NCBI GenBank assembly: GCA_900129675.1
Contig: FSRD01000001.1
Coordinates: forward strand, 1,601,501-1,665,500
Origin: Bradyrhizobium erythrophlei
Lineage (GTDB): Bacteria; Pseudomonadota; Alphaproteobacteria; Rhizobiales; Xanthobacteraceae
Direction of reading: 5' to 3'
DNA length: 64,000 nt
Below are positions 17,138 to 25,749 of this stretch, in pieces. Every line of letters begins with the position of its first letter. Position 1 is the first letter of the stretch. Position numbers and translations under genes: made by a program. The notes below the pieces were generated by a model. That model saw nothing but the letters and a program-made list of their open reading frames with translations, was not told the origin of the DNA and ran no database searches.

Positions 17138-18529
17138 ATGACGGACGGGCGGTCAGGTGCGGGTCAGCGGAACGCCGAGCTATTCGGCCATCCGCGGCGG
17201 CTGACTTCCCTGTTCGCGACCGAGATGTGGGAGCGCTTTTCCTATTACGGAATTCGGGCGCTCCTCATTCTCTACATGGTCGACTATCTCCTGAAGCCGG
17301 AGCATGCCGACAAGGTACTGGGACTGGCCGGGCTGAAGCGTGCGCTCACGGCACTGTCCGGTCCGCTCGAGATCCAGCCATTGGCGTCGCAGATCTACGG
17401 CCTTTACACCGGCTTTGTGTATCTGACGCCGATTTTCGGCGGGATGCTCGCCGACCGCCTGATCGGCCGGACACCGACGATCGTGATCGGCGCAGCCTTG
17501 ATGGTCGCCGGCCATTTCATGATGGCGTCGGAACATCTGTTTCTGTTCGCACTGTGCCTGCTGGTGTTGGGCAATGGCGCGTTCAAGCCCAATATCGCAA
17601 CCCAGGTCGGCGAACTCTACGCGCCGGAAGATCGTCGCCGGGATCGCGCCTACTCGATCTTTTACGTCGGCATCAATATCGGCGCCTTCTTCTCGCCGCT
17701 GGTCTGCGGCGCGCTCGGCGAAAAGGTCGGCTGGCACTACGGATTTGCCAGCGCCGGGATCGGCATGGCGATCGGCCTCGTGACCTATCTCGCCGGTCTG
17801 CCGCGCGCCCCGGCAAGCCGCACCAGGCCCGAGCCGGCAAAACCCGCGCCGCTCGACACCGCGCGGCTGCGCGCCGCCCTTCTCGGCATGATGATCCTGT
17901 TCATACCGACCGCATTGTTCTGGGCCGCCTACGAGCAGCAGGGCAACACGATCGCGCTGTGGGCGGAGAATGCGACCGACCGCTCGGTGAATTTGCTGTT
18001 CTGGCGCGGCGAAATTCCCGTCACCTGGTTTCAGGCCTTCAATCCGCTGATGATTTTTCTGTTCACGCCACCGTTGATCGCGTTCTGGTCGCGGCCGGGA
18101 CGCGAGCCTTCTACTGTCGGCAAGCTGTTGCTCGGATGCCTGCTGTTGTCGGCGTCCTATCTGATCATGGCGGGTGCCGCGTTGTTCAGCGGCGCGACGG
18201 AAGCGAGCTGGCTCTGGCTGTTGTTGTATTTCGTGGTGCTGACGATCGCGGAACTGAATTTTTCACCGATCGGATTATCGCTGATCTCGAACATCGCGCC
18301 CGGAAGCTCGCGCTCCACCGTAATGGGGATATGGTTCTCGACCAGCTTTGTGGGGAATCTGGCCGCGGGCTGGCTCGGCGCCCTGTGGTCGCACTTTTCA
18401 CACGCCGAATTTTTTCTGCTGCTCGCAGCGGTCGCAGCGGTGGCCGCCGGCATGATCCAGCTCGCGCGACCGTATCTCGGCGGTCTGTTGCCGGTGAAGA
18501 GTTCTGCGGAGGGGGCGGGTCCGATTTAG
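17138..18529 (+). CDS. POT/PTR family proton-coupled peptide transporter
   Basis: This 463-aa membrane protein starts with ATG after AGGGACGAA. The family motifs are visible: TEMWERFSYYGIRALL near the N-terminus (including the ExxERF proton-coupling motif), GMLADRLIGR in loop 2-3, and the PTR2 signature FYVGINIGAFFSP around residue 178. A further ELNFSPIGLSLISNIAP occurs in TM10. It imports di- and tripeptides across the inner membrane with protons. It stands alone between the acyltransferase and tRNA-Thr. Confidence 0.95.
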   Translation: MTDGRSGAGQRNAELFGHPRRLTSLFATEMWERFSYYGIRALLILYMVDYLLKPEHADKVLGLAGLKRALTALSGPLEIQPLASQIYGLYTGFVYLTPIFGGMLADRLIGRTPTIVIGAALMVAGHFMMASEHLFLFALCLLVLGNGAFKPNIATQVGELYAPEDRRRDRAYSIFYVGINIGAFFSPLVCGALGEKVGWHYGFASAGIGMAIGLVTYLAGLPRAPASRTRPEPAKPAPLDTARLRAALLGMMILFIPTALFWAAYEQQGNTIALWAENATDRSVNLLFWRGEIPVTWFQAFNPLMIFLFTPPLIAFWSRPGREPSTVGKLLLGCLLLSASYLIMAGAALFSGATEASWLWLLLYFVVLTIAELNFSPIGLSLISNIAPGSSRSTVMGIWFSTSFVGNLAAGWLGALWSHFSHAEFFLLLAAVAAVAAGMIQLARPYLGGLLPVKSSAEGAGPI

Positions 18530-18559
18530 GCATTGGGTTGCAATGGCATCGGATAAAAA

Positions 18560-18635
18560 TGGTGCCGCAAACAGGACTCGAACCTGTGACCCCGTCATTA
18601 CGAATGACGTGCTCTACCAACTGAGCTATTGCGGC
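18560..18635 (-). tRNA. tRNA-Thr (anticodon CGU)
   Basis: On the minus strand the 76-nt sequence has acceptor GCCGCAA/TTGCGGC, D arm AGCTCAGTTGGTAGAGC, anticodon stem CGTCA/TGACG around TTCGTAA (anticodon CGT in DNA), T-arm ACAGGTTCGAGTCCTGT, and an encoded CCA. Confidence 0.95.
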
Positions 18636-18730
18636 GGACCAAACGCAGCGTCCGGTGAGTGCCCGAAAACGCGTGTCACCTGATATCGGGCACGGCCGCG
18701 ATTGGCAAGAAAAACGGGGGGGGGCTTGGG

Positions 18731-18852
18731 CTCTGATTGATGCTGATCCAATCAGAACCCGGGCCCTAAACTTTTGTTTTGACGCGTTTTCTTCACGCGA
18801 ACCGGCATCCACCCCGGATCACGTCCGGGGCAGGCTTTCGCTCGAAAACTCT
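18731..18852. repeat. Dispersed repeat, family D (long form, inverted)
   Basis: Read on the minus strand it contains AGCGAAAGCCTG, a CCCGGACGTGATCCGGGG hairpin, GATGCCGGTTCGCGTGAAG and AAAACGCGTCAAAACAAAAG, followed by a GATTGGATCAGC/GCTGATCC-like arm. It fills the space between tRNA-Thr and the hemY-N stop. Confidence 0.8.
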
Positions 18853-20587
18853 ATGGTTCCCCGCCCCAGCGGGACAAAAACCCGCGCCAGCCGCCCGCCT
18901 GGGCCTTGGGCGGGCCGATTTGTTCCGAAAATTCATCGCGGGCGCCGTCCTCGTCGATCCCGGGGTCGTCGGGGGCGCGGATGATGGGAATGACCGCCGG
19001 AATGCTGGAAGGGTTCACCTTGGGAAGGTCCTGGCGGGCGCGGAACAAGGGGGCGGCGGTCACCGGGGCCGATTCGGCGGGCGCGGGGGAAGGTGCAGGT
19101 GCCGGCGTAGCCACCGCGGCCGGGGCCGGATCGGCGGCGGCGAGCGGCGGCGCATTGTCCTGCTCGGCAGCGGGGGCGGGCTCGATGACGGTCGCGGCCG
19201 GCTCATTTTCAGCTTCGCGCGGCGGCTCGACGCGCCGCGGCGCCGGCGCCGCCAGCATCGCCTCCTCGAATGGCGAGGATTCGATCGTGCTGCCCTTGTC
19301 GGACGGCAACGCCGCCACCGGGGTCTGCCATTGGAACGCATCGAGGCGCCCGGTGACCGGCGACACCGGCCGCCAGCGATCACTGACATAGCCATCCGCG
19401 GTCCAGGCCGGATCGTGCAGCGCGCGCACGGCGCGCAAGGTCCACGCCCGGGCGCGTCCGCTGTCGCCATGTTCGGTGCGCTCGATCTCCGCCATCAACA
19501 GCGCCACCCGCTGCGTCGGCGCCGCTACGAACGGCGTCAGCGCCGCGCGCGCCTTGGCAAATTCCGAGGCATCGATCGCCGCGCGCGCGATCGCCAGCGC
19601 GCCCTCGATGTGGCCCGGCGCTTTCGCAGCCAGCGTCTCGACCCGCACCAGCCGCTGCCGCGCGGAATCGCCGAGTTTTACATGCGCATAGGCATCGGCG
19701 AGATCCGGATGCGGCTGCGCCAGCCATGCCGCTTCGACGATGCGCATCGAGCGCCGCACCTGATGCGCCTCGCTCTCGAACTTGCTCGCCAGCACCGCGG
19801 TCGGCACCAGCGTCGGCGCGAGCTTGATTGCCTCCATCGCGCTTTCGCGCGACAGGTCGCGGTCGACCTTCTGCAATTCGAGCGCGCGCGCCGTCAGCAG
19901 CACGCCGCGCTGCCGCCGATAGGTCGGCTTGTCGATCAGCCCGGACGATTGGTTGTTGTCGAGGATGGTCAGCGCGCCGGTCCAGTCGCCCTTGGCGCAG
20001 CAGAAGCCGAGCACAGCATGCGACGCCCAGGAAGACGAGGGCGCGAGCTTCAGGGCTTCCTCGGCGATCATCACGGCGGCGACCGGATCGTCGGCGCGCT
20101 GCGCCTCGATGAACAGGCCACGCAAACCCAGCAGCCTGGTATCCTCGCGTTCGGCCATGGCGCGGAAGGCGCGCTGCGCGCCGTCGCGGTCGCCGTCGAG
20201 TTGCGCCGATTGCGCGTGCAGCAGCAGGGCCAGTGGATCGTGCGCTGCGTGTTTGCGCGCGACTTCTGCATGCGCCCGGGCCGCGCTGGAATCGCCGTGT
20301 CCGATCGCCAGCAAGCCTTGCGTGATCGCATTCCGGCCGCGGGCATGACGCCGCTCGCGCCGGCCGCGCCTGATACGTTCCGGTGTGCGCCACAATCCAC
20401 GCAGGATCGCCCACACCATGACGGCTGCAACCACGGTAACGCCGAGCGCCAATATGAACACCGGCAGCGTGGTCGTGATCTTGGTGCCGCCCCAGGACAG
20501 CACGACATCGCCGGTCTGCTCGGCAACCCAGGCGGCGCCGAGGGCTGCGAGCGCGATCAGCACCAGAAACAGAATGATCCGGACCAT
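18851..20587 (-). CDS. HemY N-terminal domain / TPR membrane protein
   Basis: This 578-aa protein has two N-terminal membrane segments (about residues 3-20 and 42-62), then the HemY_N region and TPR-like helical repeats up to ~residue 430. The tail is long, Pro/Ala-rich and low-complexity (residues ~450-540). The family is called HemY because of linkage to hemD/hemC but is not a protoporphyrinogen oxidase; its exact role is not established. Its start lies 8 bases after the mitofilin-like stop, so hemD, the mitofilin-like gene and this gene form one transcription unit. Confidence 0.9.
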   Translation of the reverse strand: MVRIILFLVLIALAALGAAWVAEQTGDVVLSWGGTKITTTLPVFILALGVTVVAAVMVWAILRGLWRTPERIRRGRRERRHARGRNAITQGLLAIGHGDSSAARAHAEVARKHAAHDPLALLLHAQSAQLDGDRDGAQRAFRAMAEREDTRLLGLRGLFIEAQRADDPVAAVMIAEEALKLAPSSSWASHAVLGFCCAKGDWTGALTILDNNQSSGLIDKPTYRRQRGVLLTARALELQKVDRDLSRESAMEAIKLAPTLVPTAVLASKFESEAHQVRRSMRIVEAAWLAQPHPDLADAYAHVKLGDSARQRLVRVETLAAKAPGHIEGALAIARAAIDASEFAKARAALTPFVAAPTQRVALLMAEIERTEHGDSGRARAWTLRAVRALHDPAWTADGYVSDRWRPVSPVTGRLDAFQWQTPVAALPSDKGSTIESSPFEEAMLAAPAPRRVEPPREAENEPAATVIEPAPAAEQDNAPPLAAADPAPAAVATPAPAPSPAPAESAPVTAAPLFRARQDLPKVNPSSIPAVIPIIRAPDDPGIDEDGARDEFSEQIGPPKAQAGGWRGFLSRWGGEP

Positions 20588-20595
20588 CGAAATCC

Positions 20596-21816
20596 TTATT
20601 GCGCCGGTTTGGCGAACGCAGCCATGGCGTCAGCCGCGAATTGACGGGATGCGGCCAGCGCCGCGTCGCGGGCATCGGCCATGTCCAGCCATGATTGGGC
20701 ATCGGCGCGATCGGCCGGCGCAAGCGTCATCAACTCGCGCCTGGCTTCGTTGGAATCGTTTCGCAGCGCGGCCTTGGTAGCCCGCGCCAGCACCGCGCCG
20801 CGATCGCTGCCTACGGTGTCGGTGCGCTCGATGCGGACCAGTTTGGCGGCGCCGGCCTGCAGACGCTCGACGATTCCGGAGCCGGTCGTGGCGTTGTCCG
20901 GCGGCAGCGTCGACGACAGTTTCGGCACCAGCGCCAGCAATTCGCCGCTCAGCTTGGCGGCGCTCGGCACGCCCTTGGCCGCAAAGTCGTCGAGCGGCTT
21001 CAAAGCCTTGGTATCGGGCGCCAGCGATTTTGCCGCCGCCAGCGCCACCGGATAGGGATCGCCGCTCCGAACCAGAACGTCGAGCAAGGCAGCCGCCACG
21101 ACGCGGCGGAGCGTGACATCATCGGCCGGCCTGGCGTCGGCGGCCTGGGAGTCGGCAATCCTGCTGCCTTGCTGCGCAATCTCGGCGGTTTGCGCCCGCA
21201 CGGCGCCTTCGATTTTGGCGATGCGGTCGTTGATGGCAGCGAGATCCGGCGACGGGCTACCGGCGCGCGGCGCGGCCTTGACGTCATTGACGGCTGCAGC
21301 AAGCTTTTCGCCTTGCGCGCGGGACGCCGCCAGTTCGCCGCGCAGCGCGGCAAGCGACTTTTCCAAGGATTCCACGCGCGCGGCGGCCGCGGGATCGGCG
21401 GCGGGCTTGCCGGTTTTGGACTCAAGCCCGGCGACACGGGCGGTGAGATCGTCGATGGCGGCGGCATTGAGTTGCGGCGCGGCCGGTGAGGCCGGCTGGA
21501 CCGCGGGCCATCCCAGCATCCAGCCGACGCCGATCACCAGCGCGGCTGCGACGGCGCCGGAGACCGGTGCGACGATCCAGGGAGAAATTGGTGCAGAAAT
21601 TGGTGCAGAACCCGATGCCGAAACCGGCGCAGAATCGGGGGGCGAATCCTGCGAGGCTGATGCGGCCTCGGCTGCCGGCTCGGCCGTCGCATCAGCGGCG
21701 GCGGGCTGGGTTTCGCTCGACACGTCGGTGGCCTCGAGATCGATGGTGGGCGGCTCGCGCCGGGGCCGGCCCGAATCGGGCGGCGATCCAGTGTCTTCGG
21801 GCCTGTCATCGACCAT
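20596..21816 (-). CDS. Mitofilin-like (COG4223) membrane protein
   Basis: The protein is 406 aa from the ATG at 21816; a TTG at 21876 would add 20 residues. It has an acidic, Pro/Ser-rich cytoplasmic N-terminus of ~90 residues, one transmembrane segment (WIVAPVSGAVAAALVIG), then a coiled coil (about residues 125-215, many Ala/Leu/Glu heptads) and a helical C-terminal domain. This layout matches alphaproteobacterial homologues of mitochondrial Mic60, which are usually encoded next to hemD and hemY-N, as here. Those proteins help shape inner membranes and contact outer-membrane partners. Confidence 0.85.
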   Translation of the reverse strand: MVDDRPEDTGSPPDSGRPRREPPTIDLEATDVSSETQPAAADATAEPAAEAASASQDSPPDSAPVSASGSAPISAPISPWIVAPVSGAVAAALVIGVGWMLGWPAVQPASPAAPQLNAAAIDDLTARVAGLESKTGKPAADPAAAARVESLEKSLAALRGELAASRAQGEKLAAAVNDVKAAPRAGSPSPDLAAINDRIAKIEGAVRAQTAEIAQQGSRIADSQAADARPADDVTLRRVVAAALLDVLVRSGDPYPVALAAAKSLAPDTKALKPLDDFAAKGVPSAAKLSGELLALVPKLSSTLPPDNATTGSGIVERLQAGAAKLVRIERTDTVGSDRGAVLARATKAALRNDSNEARRELMTLAPADRADAQSWLDMADARDAALAASRQFAADAMAAFAKPAQ

Positions 21817-21884
21817 CGCAGCGGTTTCCTCAAGCAGTTGGAACTCTAGCAGTATCGGCAAGTCGTTTTTCGGCAAGTCGTTTT

Positions 21885-21936
21885 AGAGCATGATCCTGGA
21901 AAGTGGCACCGGATTTGGGGCAAGATCATGCGCAAA
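21885..21936. repeat. Short inverted repeat element (GCATGATC type)
   Basis: TTTAGAGCATGATCCTGG is followed after 18 bases by an inverted GGGCAAGATCATGCGC. The outer arms GCATGATC and GATCATGC are perfect. It lies between the mitofilin-like gene start and the hemD stop. Confidence 0.6.
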
Positions 21937-21954
21937 TAGACCAATTGCGCCCGA

Positions 21955-22692
21955 TCAGGGCCGCAAAGCACGGCCCAGGGCTTCGAACAGGGCATTTTCG
22001 TCCGTGGATGCCGCTACCGTGACCTGGGTGGCGCCGGCGTCGCGAAGGATGGAGGCAACGGCTGAGGAAATGCAGTATTGCGGCAGCGCCAAGGCCGATA
22101 TTTCGAGGCCGCCGGTCCGCGCCGCGTCCAAAAATGCGCGGGCGCTTCGACGCGAGTAATGCAGCACCGCCTCGACCTCGTTCGCCACGAAAGCGTCACA
22201 CACCTCGCGCGGCAGGCTGGGCACCGGAATCATCCGATAGGTGGTGTGGGTAACGACGGTAAAGCCTTTTTCGCCCAATTCACCGGCCAGATCGCGGGCG
22301 AGATCGGCGCCGGCCAGATACAAAAGCGTGCTGCCGCTCTTCAATTGCTTTGACTTCACAGCGGCCAGCACGAGCTCGCGCAACGCCGCCGCATCGCCCT
22401 TGGCCGCGATCACTTGGCCGAATCCGGCGCTGCGCGCCGCCGACGCCGTGTGTTCTCCGACGGCAAACAGCGGCAGTTCGAGCAACCGGCTGCCTTTGAG
22501 CTGAGGCTCGATCGCGCGCAATGCGTTGGCGCTGGTGACGAAGACCGCGCCGTAGCGCGCGTCCGCATCATCCTGGAACGGAACGGCTGCGAATCGCAGC
22601 ATCGGCGCCTGCAACACTCCAAAGCCCCTGGCGCGAAGGGCGTTGGCGGTGGCCTCATCGTCCGGATGCGGGCGCGTGACGAGAACGGCCAT
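21955..22692 (-). CDS. hemD: Uroporphyrinogen-III synthase
   Basis: This 245-aa protein cyclises hydroxymethylbilane with D-ring inversion to uroporphyrinogen III, the branch point of heme, siroheme and cobalamin synthesis. The family is poorly conserved; supporting segments are VLVTRPHPDDEATANALR at the start, FVTSANALRAI, LFAVGEHTASAARSAGF, and the late YCISSAVASILRDAGA. The mitofilin-like and HemY-N genes downstream on the same strand are the standard alphaproteobacterial context and strengthen the call. hemC, often the gene just upstream, is not present between hemD and tsaD. Confidence 0.92.
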   Translation of the reverse strand: MAVLVTRPHPDDEATANALRARGFGVLQAPMLRFAAVPFQDDADARYGAVFVTSANALRAIEPQLKGSRLLELPLFAVGEHTASAARSAGFGQVIAAKGDAAALRELVLAAVKSKQLKSGSTLLYLAGADLARDLAGELGEKGFTVVTHTTYRMIPVPSLPREVCDAFVANEVEAVLHYSRRSARAFLDAARTGGLEISALALPQYCISSAVASILRDAGATQVTVAASTDENALFEALGRALRP

Positions 22693-22765
22693 GTCTCAGG
22701 TCTCCGCCGACAAAACTTCAGCCCTACCGGACGATTGCACTTTGAGACCTCGTAATGCTAGTTCC

Positions 22766-22894
22766 TGATCGGGTCAAAGCCGATCGGGAACCAGCCTTTA
22801 TCTTTTCTGACGCGTTTTCTACCGCCGATAAGTCTACGCAATCTGCGTAAACTTGATTGCTCTGCGAACCGGAATCGACCTCGCTGAAAACGCT
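22766..22894. repeat. Dispersed repeat, family D (long form, inverted)
   Basis: It includes TGACGCGTTTTCTACCG, the small hairpin GTCTACGCAATCTGCGTAAAC, CGAACCGGAATCGACC and GCTGAAAACGCTT. It shares the hairpin section with the copy at 44079-44198. It occupies most of the 250-base divergent gap between hemD and tsaD. Confidence 0.75.
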
Positions 22895-22942
22895 TCGCCG
22901 GTTACCGAAGCGTTGCTTTAACCGATAGCACAAGGACCGAAA

Positions 22943-24034
22943 TTGGGTAACGACACGCCGATGCTGGTGCTGGGTATCGAAACCACCTGCGACGAAACCG
23001 CCGCCGCCGTGGTCGAGCGCCAGAGCGACGGCAGCGGCAAAATCCTGTCGAATATCGTGCGTTCGCAGACTTCCGAGCACGCCCGTTTCGGCGGCGTGGT
23101 GCCGGAGATCGCCGCGCGTGCCCATGTCGATCTGCTCGACGGCATTGTCGACAGCGCCATGAAGGAGGCGGGCACAGGCTTTGCGCAATTGTCCGCAGTG
23201 GCGGCCGCCGCCGGTCCCGGCCTGATCGGCGGCGTGATCGTCGGCCTCACCACGGCGAAGGCGATCGCGATGGTGCATGATACGCCGCTGATCGCTGTGA
23301 ACCATCTCGAGGCCCACGCGCTGACGCCGCGGCTGACTTGCGCGCTGGCGTTTCCCTATTGCCTGTTTCTCGCCTCCGGCGGCCACACCCAGATCGTGGC
23401 GGTGGTCGGCGTCGGCAACTATGTGCGGCTCGGCACCACCGTCGACGACGCCATGGGCGAAGCCTTCGACAAGGTGGCGAAAATGCTGTCGCTACCCTAT
23501 CCCGGCGGCCCCGAGGTCGAGCGGGCCGCCAGCGGCGGCGATGCCGAGCGCTTCGCCTTTCCGCGGCCGATGCTCGGGCGCCCGGACGCGAATTTCTCGC
23601 TGTCGGGATTGAAGACCGCGGTGCGTAACGAGGCCTCCAGGTTGCAGCCGCTGGAGCCGCAAGACATCAGCGATCTCTGCGCCAGCTTTCAAGCCGCGGT
23701 GCTGGAATCGACCGCCGACCGGTTGAGCGTTGGCTTAAGACTGTTTCACGAACAGTTCGGACCGCCGCGCGCGCTGGTCGCCGCCGGTGGGGTTGCCGCC
23801 AATCACGCCATCCGCGACGCGCTGCAGGACGTTGCCGCCAAGGCCGAGACCACGCTGATCATTCCGCCGCCGGCCTTGTGCACCGACAATGGCGCGATGA
23901 TCGCCTGGGCCGGGGCAGAGCGGATGGCGCTCGGATTGACCGATACGATGGACGCGCCGCCGCGCGCCCGCTGGCTGCTCGACGCCAACGCCACGGCGCC
24001 GTCGGGTTATGCCAATACAAGGGCCGGATTTTAA
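22943..24034 (+). CDS. tsaD: tRNA N6-adenosine threonylcarbamoyltransferase TsaD
   Basis: This 363-aa protein transfers the threonylcarbamoyl group from TC-AMP to A37 of ANN-decoding tRNAs (t6A), with TsaB and TsaE. The metal motif HLEAH is at residues ~115-119, the nucleotide-binding segments [14 protein letters not shown] and ASGGHTQIV are clear, and [10 protein letters not shown] follows. I keep the TTG start at 22943 because AGGA precedes it by about 10 bases; an ATG at 22961 is a possible alternative. It is followed 15 bases later by gpsA. Confidence 0.96.
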   Translation: MGNDTPMLVLGIETTCDETAAAVVERQSDGSGKILSNIVRSQTSEHARFGGVVPEIAARAHVDLLDGIVDSAMKEAGTGFAQLSAVAAAAGPGLIGGVIVGLTTAKAIAMVHDTPLIAVNHLEAHALTPRLTCALAFPYCLFLASGGHTQIVAVVGVGNYVRLGTTVDDAMGEAFDKVAKMLSLPYPGGPEVERAASGGDAERFAFPRPMLGRPDANFSLSGLKTAVRNEASRLQPLEPQDISDLCASFQAAVLESTADRLSVGLRLFHEQFGPPRALVAAGGVAANHAIRDALQDVAAKAETTLIIPPPALCTDNGAMIAWAGAERMALGLTDTMDAPPRARWLLDANATAPSGYANTRAGF

Positions 24035-24049
24035 CGGGAGATCTGGTCG

Positions 24050-25027
24050 ATGGCGTACGAATCGGTGGGCGTCATCGGTGCCGGCGCCTGGGGAACGGCG
24101 CTGGCCGGGGTCGCCGCGCGCGCGGGGCGCAAGGTCGTGCTCTATGCACGCAGCGCCGAAATCGCTGCGCGGATGAAAACCGGGCATGCAAATCCGCGCC
24201 TGCCGGACATGCGTCTCGACGAGCGTATCGAGGTCACCAACCGGATCGCCGCCGCCGCCAGTGCCGACATTATCCTGATCGCGACGCCCGCACAGAACCT
24301 GCGCGAGGCGGCGACTGCACTGGCGCCGCTATTGAAGCGGGCAACACCGGTGATCGCCTGCGCCAAGGGCATCGAACGCGGCACCCATAAATTCATGACC
24401 GAGGTGATCGTGGAAGCCGCACCGCACGCGACGCCTGCGATCCTTTCGGGGCCGAGCTTTGCCGAAGACGTGGCGCGCGGGTTTCCCACGGCGGTGACGT
24501 TGGCGGCACAGGATGAAGCGCTCGCGCGCGCGCTGGTGCAGGCGCTGGGCTCGTCGACATTCCGGCCCTATCACACGTCGGATGTCCGCGGCGTCGAGAT
24601 CGGCGGCGCTGCAAAGAATGTGCTGGCGATCGCCGCCGGGATCGTTTCGGGGCGCAAACTCGGCGCCTCGGCGCTGGCGGCGCTGACCACGCGCGGTTTC
24701 AGCGAACTGGCGCGGCTCGGGCGCGCCTGCGGCGCCCGCGGCGAGACGCTTATGGGACTATCGGGGTTAGGCGACCTGATCCTGACCTGCTCCAGTCCGC
24801 AATCGCGCAACTTTGCGCTCGGCATCGCGCTCGGACGCGGCGAGCGGCCGGCGCCCGGGCGACTCGCGGAGGGTGAATTCACCGCACCCGTGCTGGTCGA
24901 ACTGGCGGCTTCGCAAGATGTCGATATGCCGGTATCAAATGCGGTGGCGGCGATCTTGAGCGGGAAGACAACGATTGACGCCGCGATCGAAGGCCTGCTG
25001 ACGCGGCCGTTCAAGGCGGAGGAGTGA
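24050..25027 (+). CDS. gpsA: Glycerol-3-phosphate dehydrogenase [NAD(P)+]
   Basis: This 325-aa cytoplasmic enzyme reduces dihydroxyacetone phosphate to sn-glycerol 3-phosphate for phospholipid synthesis. The N-terminal Rossmann [10 protein letters not shown], the CAKGIERGT motif, [11 protein letters not shown], and the catalytic-lysine region [15 protein letters not shown] are present, as is [16 protein letters not shown]. The start ATG follows GGGAGA. It lies in the tsaD-gpsA-EVE set, a common alphaproteobacterial arrangement. Confidence 0.97.
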   Translation: MAYESVGVIGAGAWGTALAGVAARAGRKVVLYARSAEIAARMKTGHANPRLPDMRLDERIEVTNRIAAAASADIILIATPAQNLREAATALAPLLKRATPVIACAKGIERGTHKFMTEVIVEAAPHATPAILSGPSFAEDVARGFPTAVTLAAQDEALARALVQALGSSTFRPYHTSDVRGVEIGGAAKNVLAIAAGIVSGRKLGASALAALTTRGFSELARLGRACGARGETLMGLSGLGDLILTCSSPQSRNFALGIALGRGERPAPGRLAEGEFTAPVLVELAASQDVDMPVSNAVAAILSGKTTIDAAIEGLLTRPFKAEE

Positions 25028-25035
25028 CCTCTCCT

Positions 25036-25148
25036 CGTCATGCCCGCGCTTGTCGCGGGCATCCACGTCTTGGATAGTAGTGTCGAAAGAAGACGTGGAT
25101 GGCCGGGCATAGGCGAGCGGAAGCGACGCCACCTTTCGGACGGCTAGG
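25036..25148. repeat. Dispersed inverted repeat, family C
   Basis: CGTCATGCCCGCGC, then GCGGGCATCCACGTCTT, and later AAGACGTGGATGGCCGGGCA followed by TAGGCGAGCGGAAGCGACG. Related copies occur at 38296-38433, 48601-48720 and 49712-49837, and a short fragment at 54078-54096. Confidence 0.85.
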
Positions 25149-25178
25149 TCCGGCCCTGACGAATGGATGGTGGGCGTC

Positions 25179-25592
25179 ATGAATTACTGGCTGGTGAAAT
25201 CCGAACCGTCGACCTGGTCGTGGGACCAGCAGGTTGCAAAGGGCGCCAAGGGCGAGGCCTGGACCGGGGTGCGCAATTTCACCGCCCGGCAGAATCTCGT
25301 GAACATGAAGAAGGGCGACCGCGCCTTCTTCTATCATTCCAACGAAGGCAAGGAGATCGTCGGGATCGCCGAGATCATCAAGGAGGCCTATCCCGATCCG
25401 ACCGACAAGACCGGCAAATTCGTCTGCGTCGACATCAAGGCCGACAAGCCGCTGAAGACGCCGGTGACGATGGCCGCGATCAAGGCCGACAAGAAGCTCG
25501 CCGCCATGGCGCTGGTGAAATATTCGCGGCTGTCGGTGCAGCCGGTCACGGCGGACGAGTGGAAAATGGTCTGCAAGATGGGCGGGTTGTAA
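25179..25592 (+). CDS. EVE domain-containing protein
   Basis: This 137-aa single-domain protein begins MNYWLVKSEPSTWSW, the typical N-terminus of the EVE/thymocyte nuclear protein 1-like family; an in-frame ATG twelve bases upstream is less likely. Also seen are GVRNFTARQNL, the GDRAFFYHS segment and ARYSRLSVQPV-like C-terminal residues (KYSRLSVQPV). EVE domains are PUA-like and bind modified bases in DNA or RNA. It follows tsaD and gpsA on the same strand after a family C repeat. The exact ligand is unknown. Confidence 0.93.
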   Translation: MNYWLVKSEPSTWSWDQQVAKGAKGEAWTGVRNFTARQNLVNMKKGDRAFFYHSNEGKEIVGIAEIIKEAYPDPTDKTGKFVCVDIKADKPLKTPVTMAAIKADKKLAAMALVKYSRLSVQPVTADEWKMVCKMGGL

Positions 25593-25601
25593 CTCTTACT
25601 T

Positions 25602-25740
25602 CCCCTCTCCCCTTGTGGGAGAGGGTGGCGCCTCACGAAGTGAGGCGACGGGTGAGGGGTCTGTCTCCACAATCAATGAATGTGCGGCGAGAAACCCCTC
25701 ATCCGGCGCTTCGCGCCACCTTCTCCCACAAGGGGAGAAG
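25602..25740. repeat. Long inverted repeat, family E
   Basis: The outer arms CCCCTCTCCCCTTGTGGGAG and TTCTCCCACAAGGGGAGAAG are inverted, with inner arms GACGGGTGAGGGGT / ACCCCTCATCCGGCGC and a small TCACGAAGTGA hairpin. It sits between the convergent EVE and topoisomerase genes and may serve as a bidirectional terminator. Confidence 0.8.
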
Positions 25741-25749
25741 GAAGAAAGG

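Noticed and set aside
18716..18724. Run of nine G as a possible phase-variable tract
   Set aside because: It lies in non-coding sequence between tRNA-Thr and the repeat, with no gene to switch.
18779..20644. 621-codon frame antisense to the HemY-N gene
   Set aside because: Rich in Arg, His and Gly with no recognisable domain; a shadow of the real minus-strand gene.
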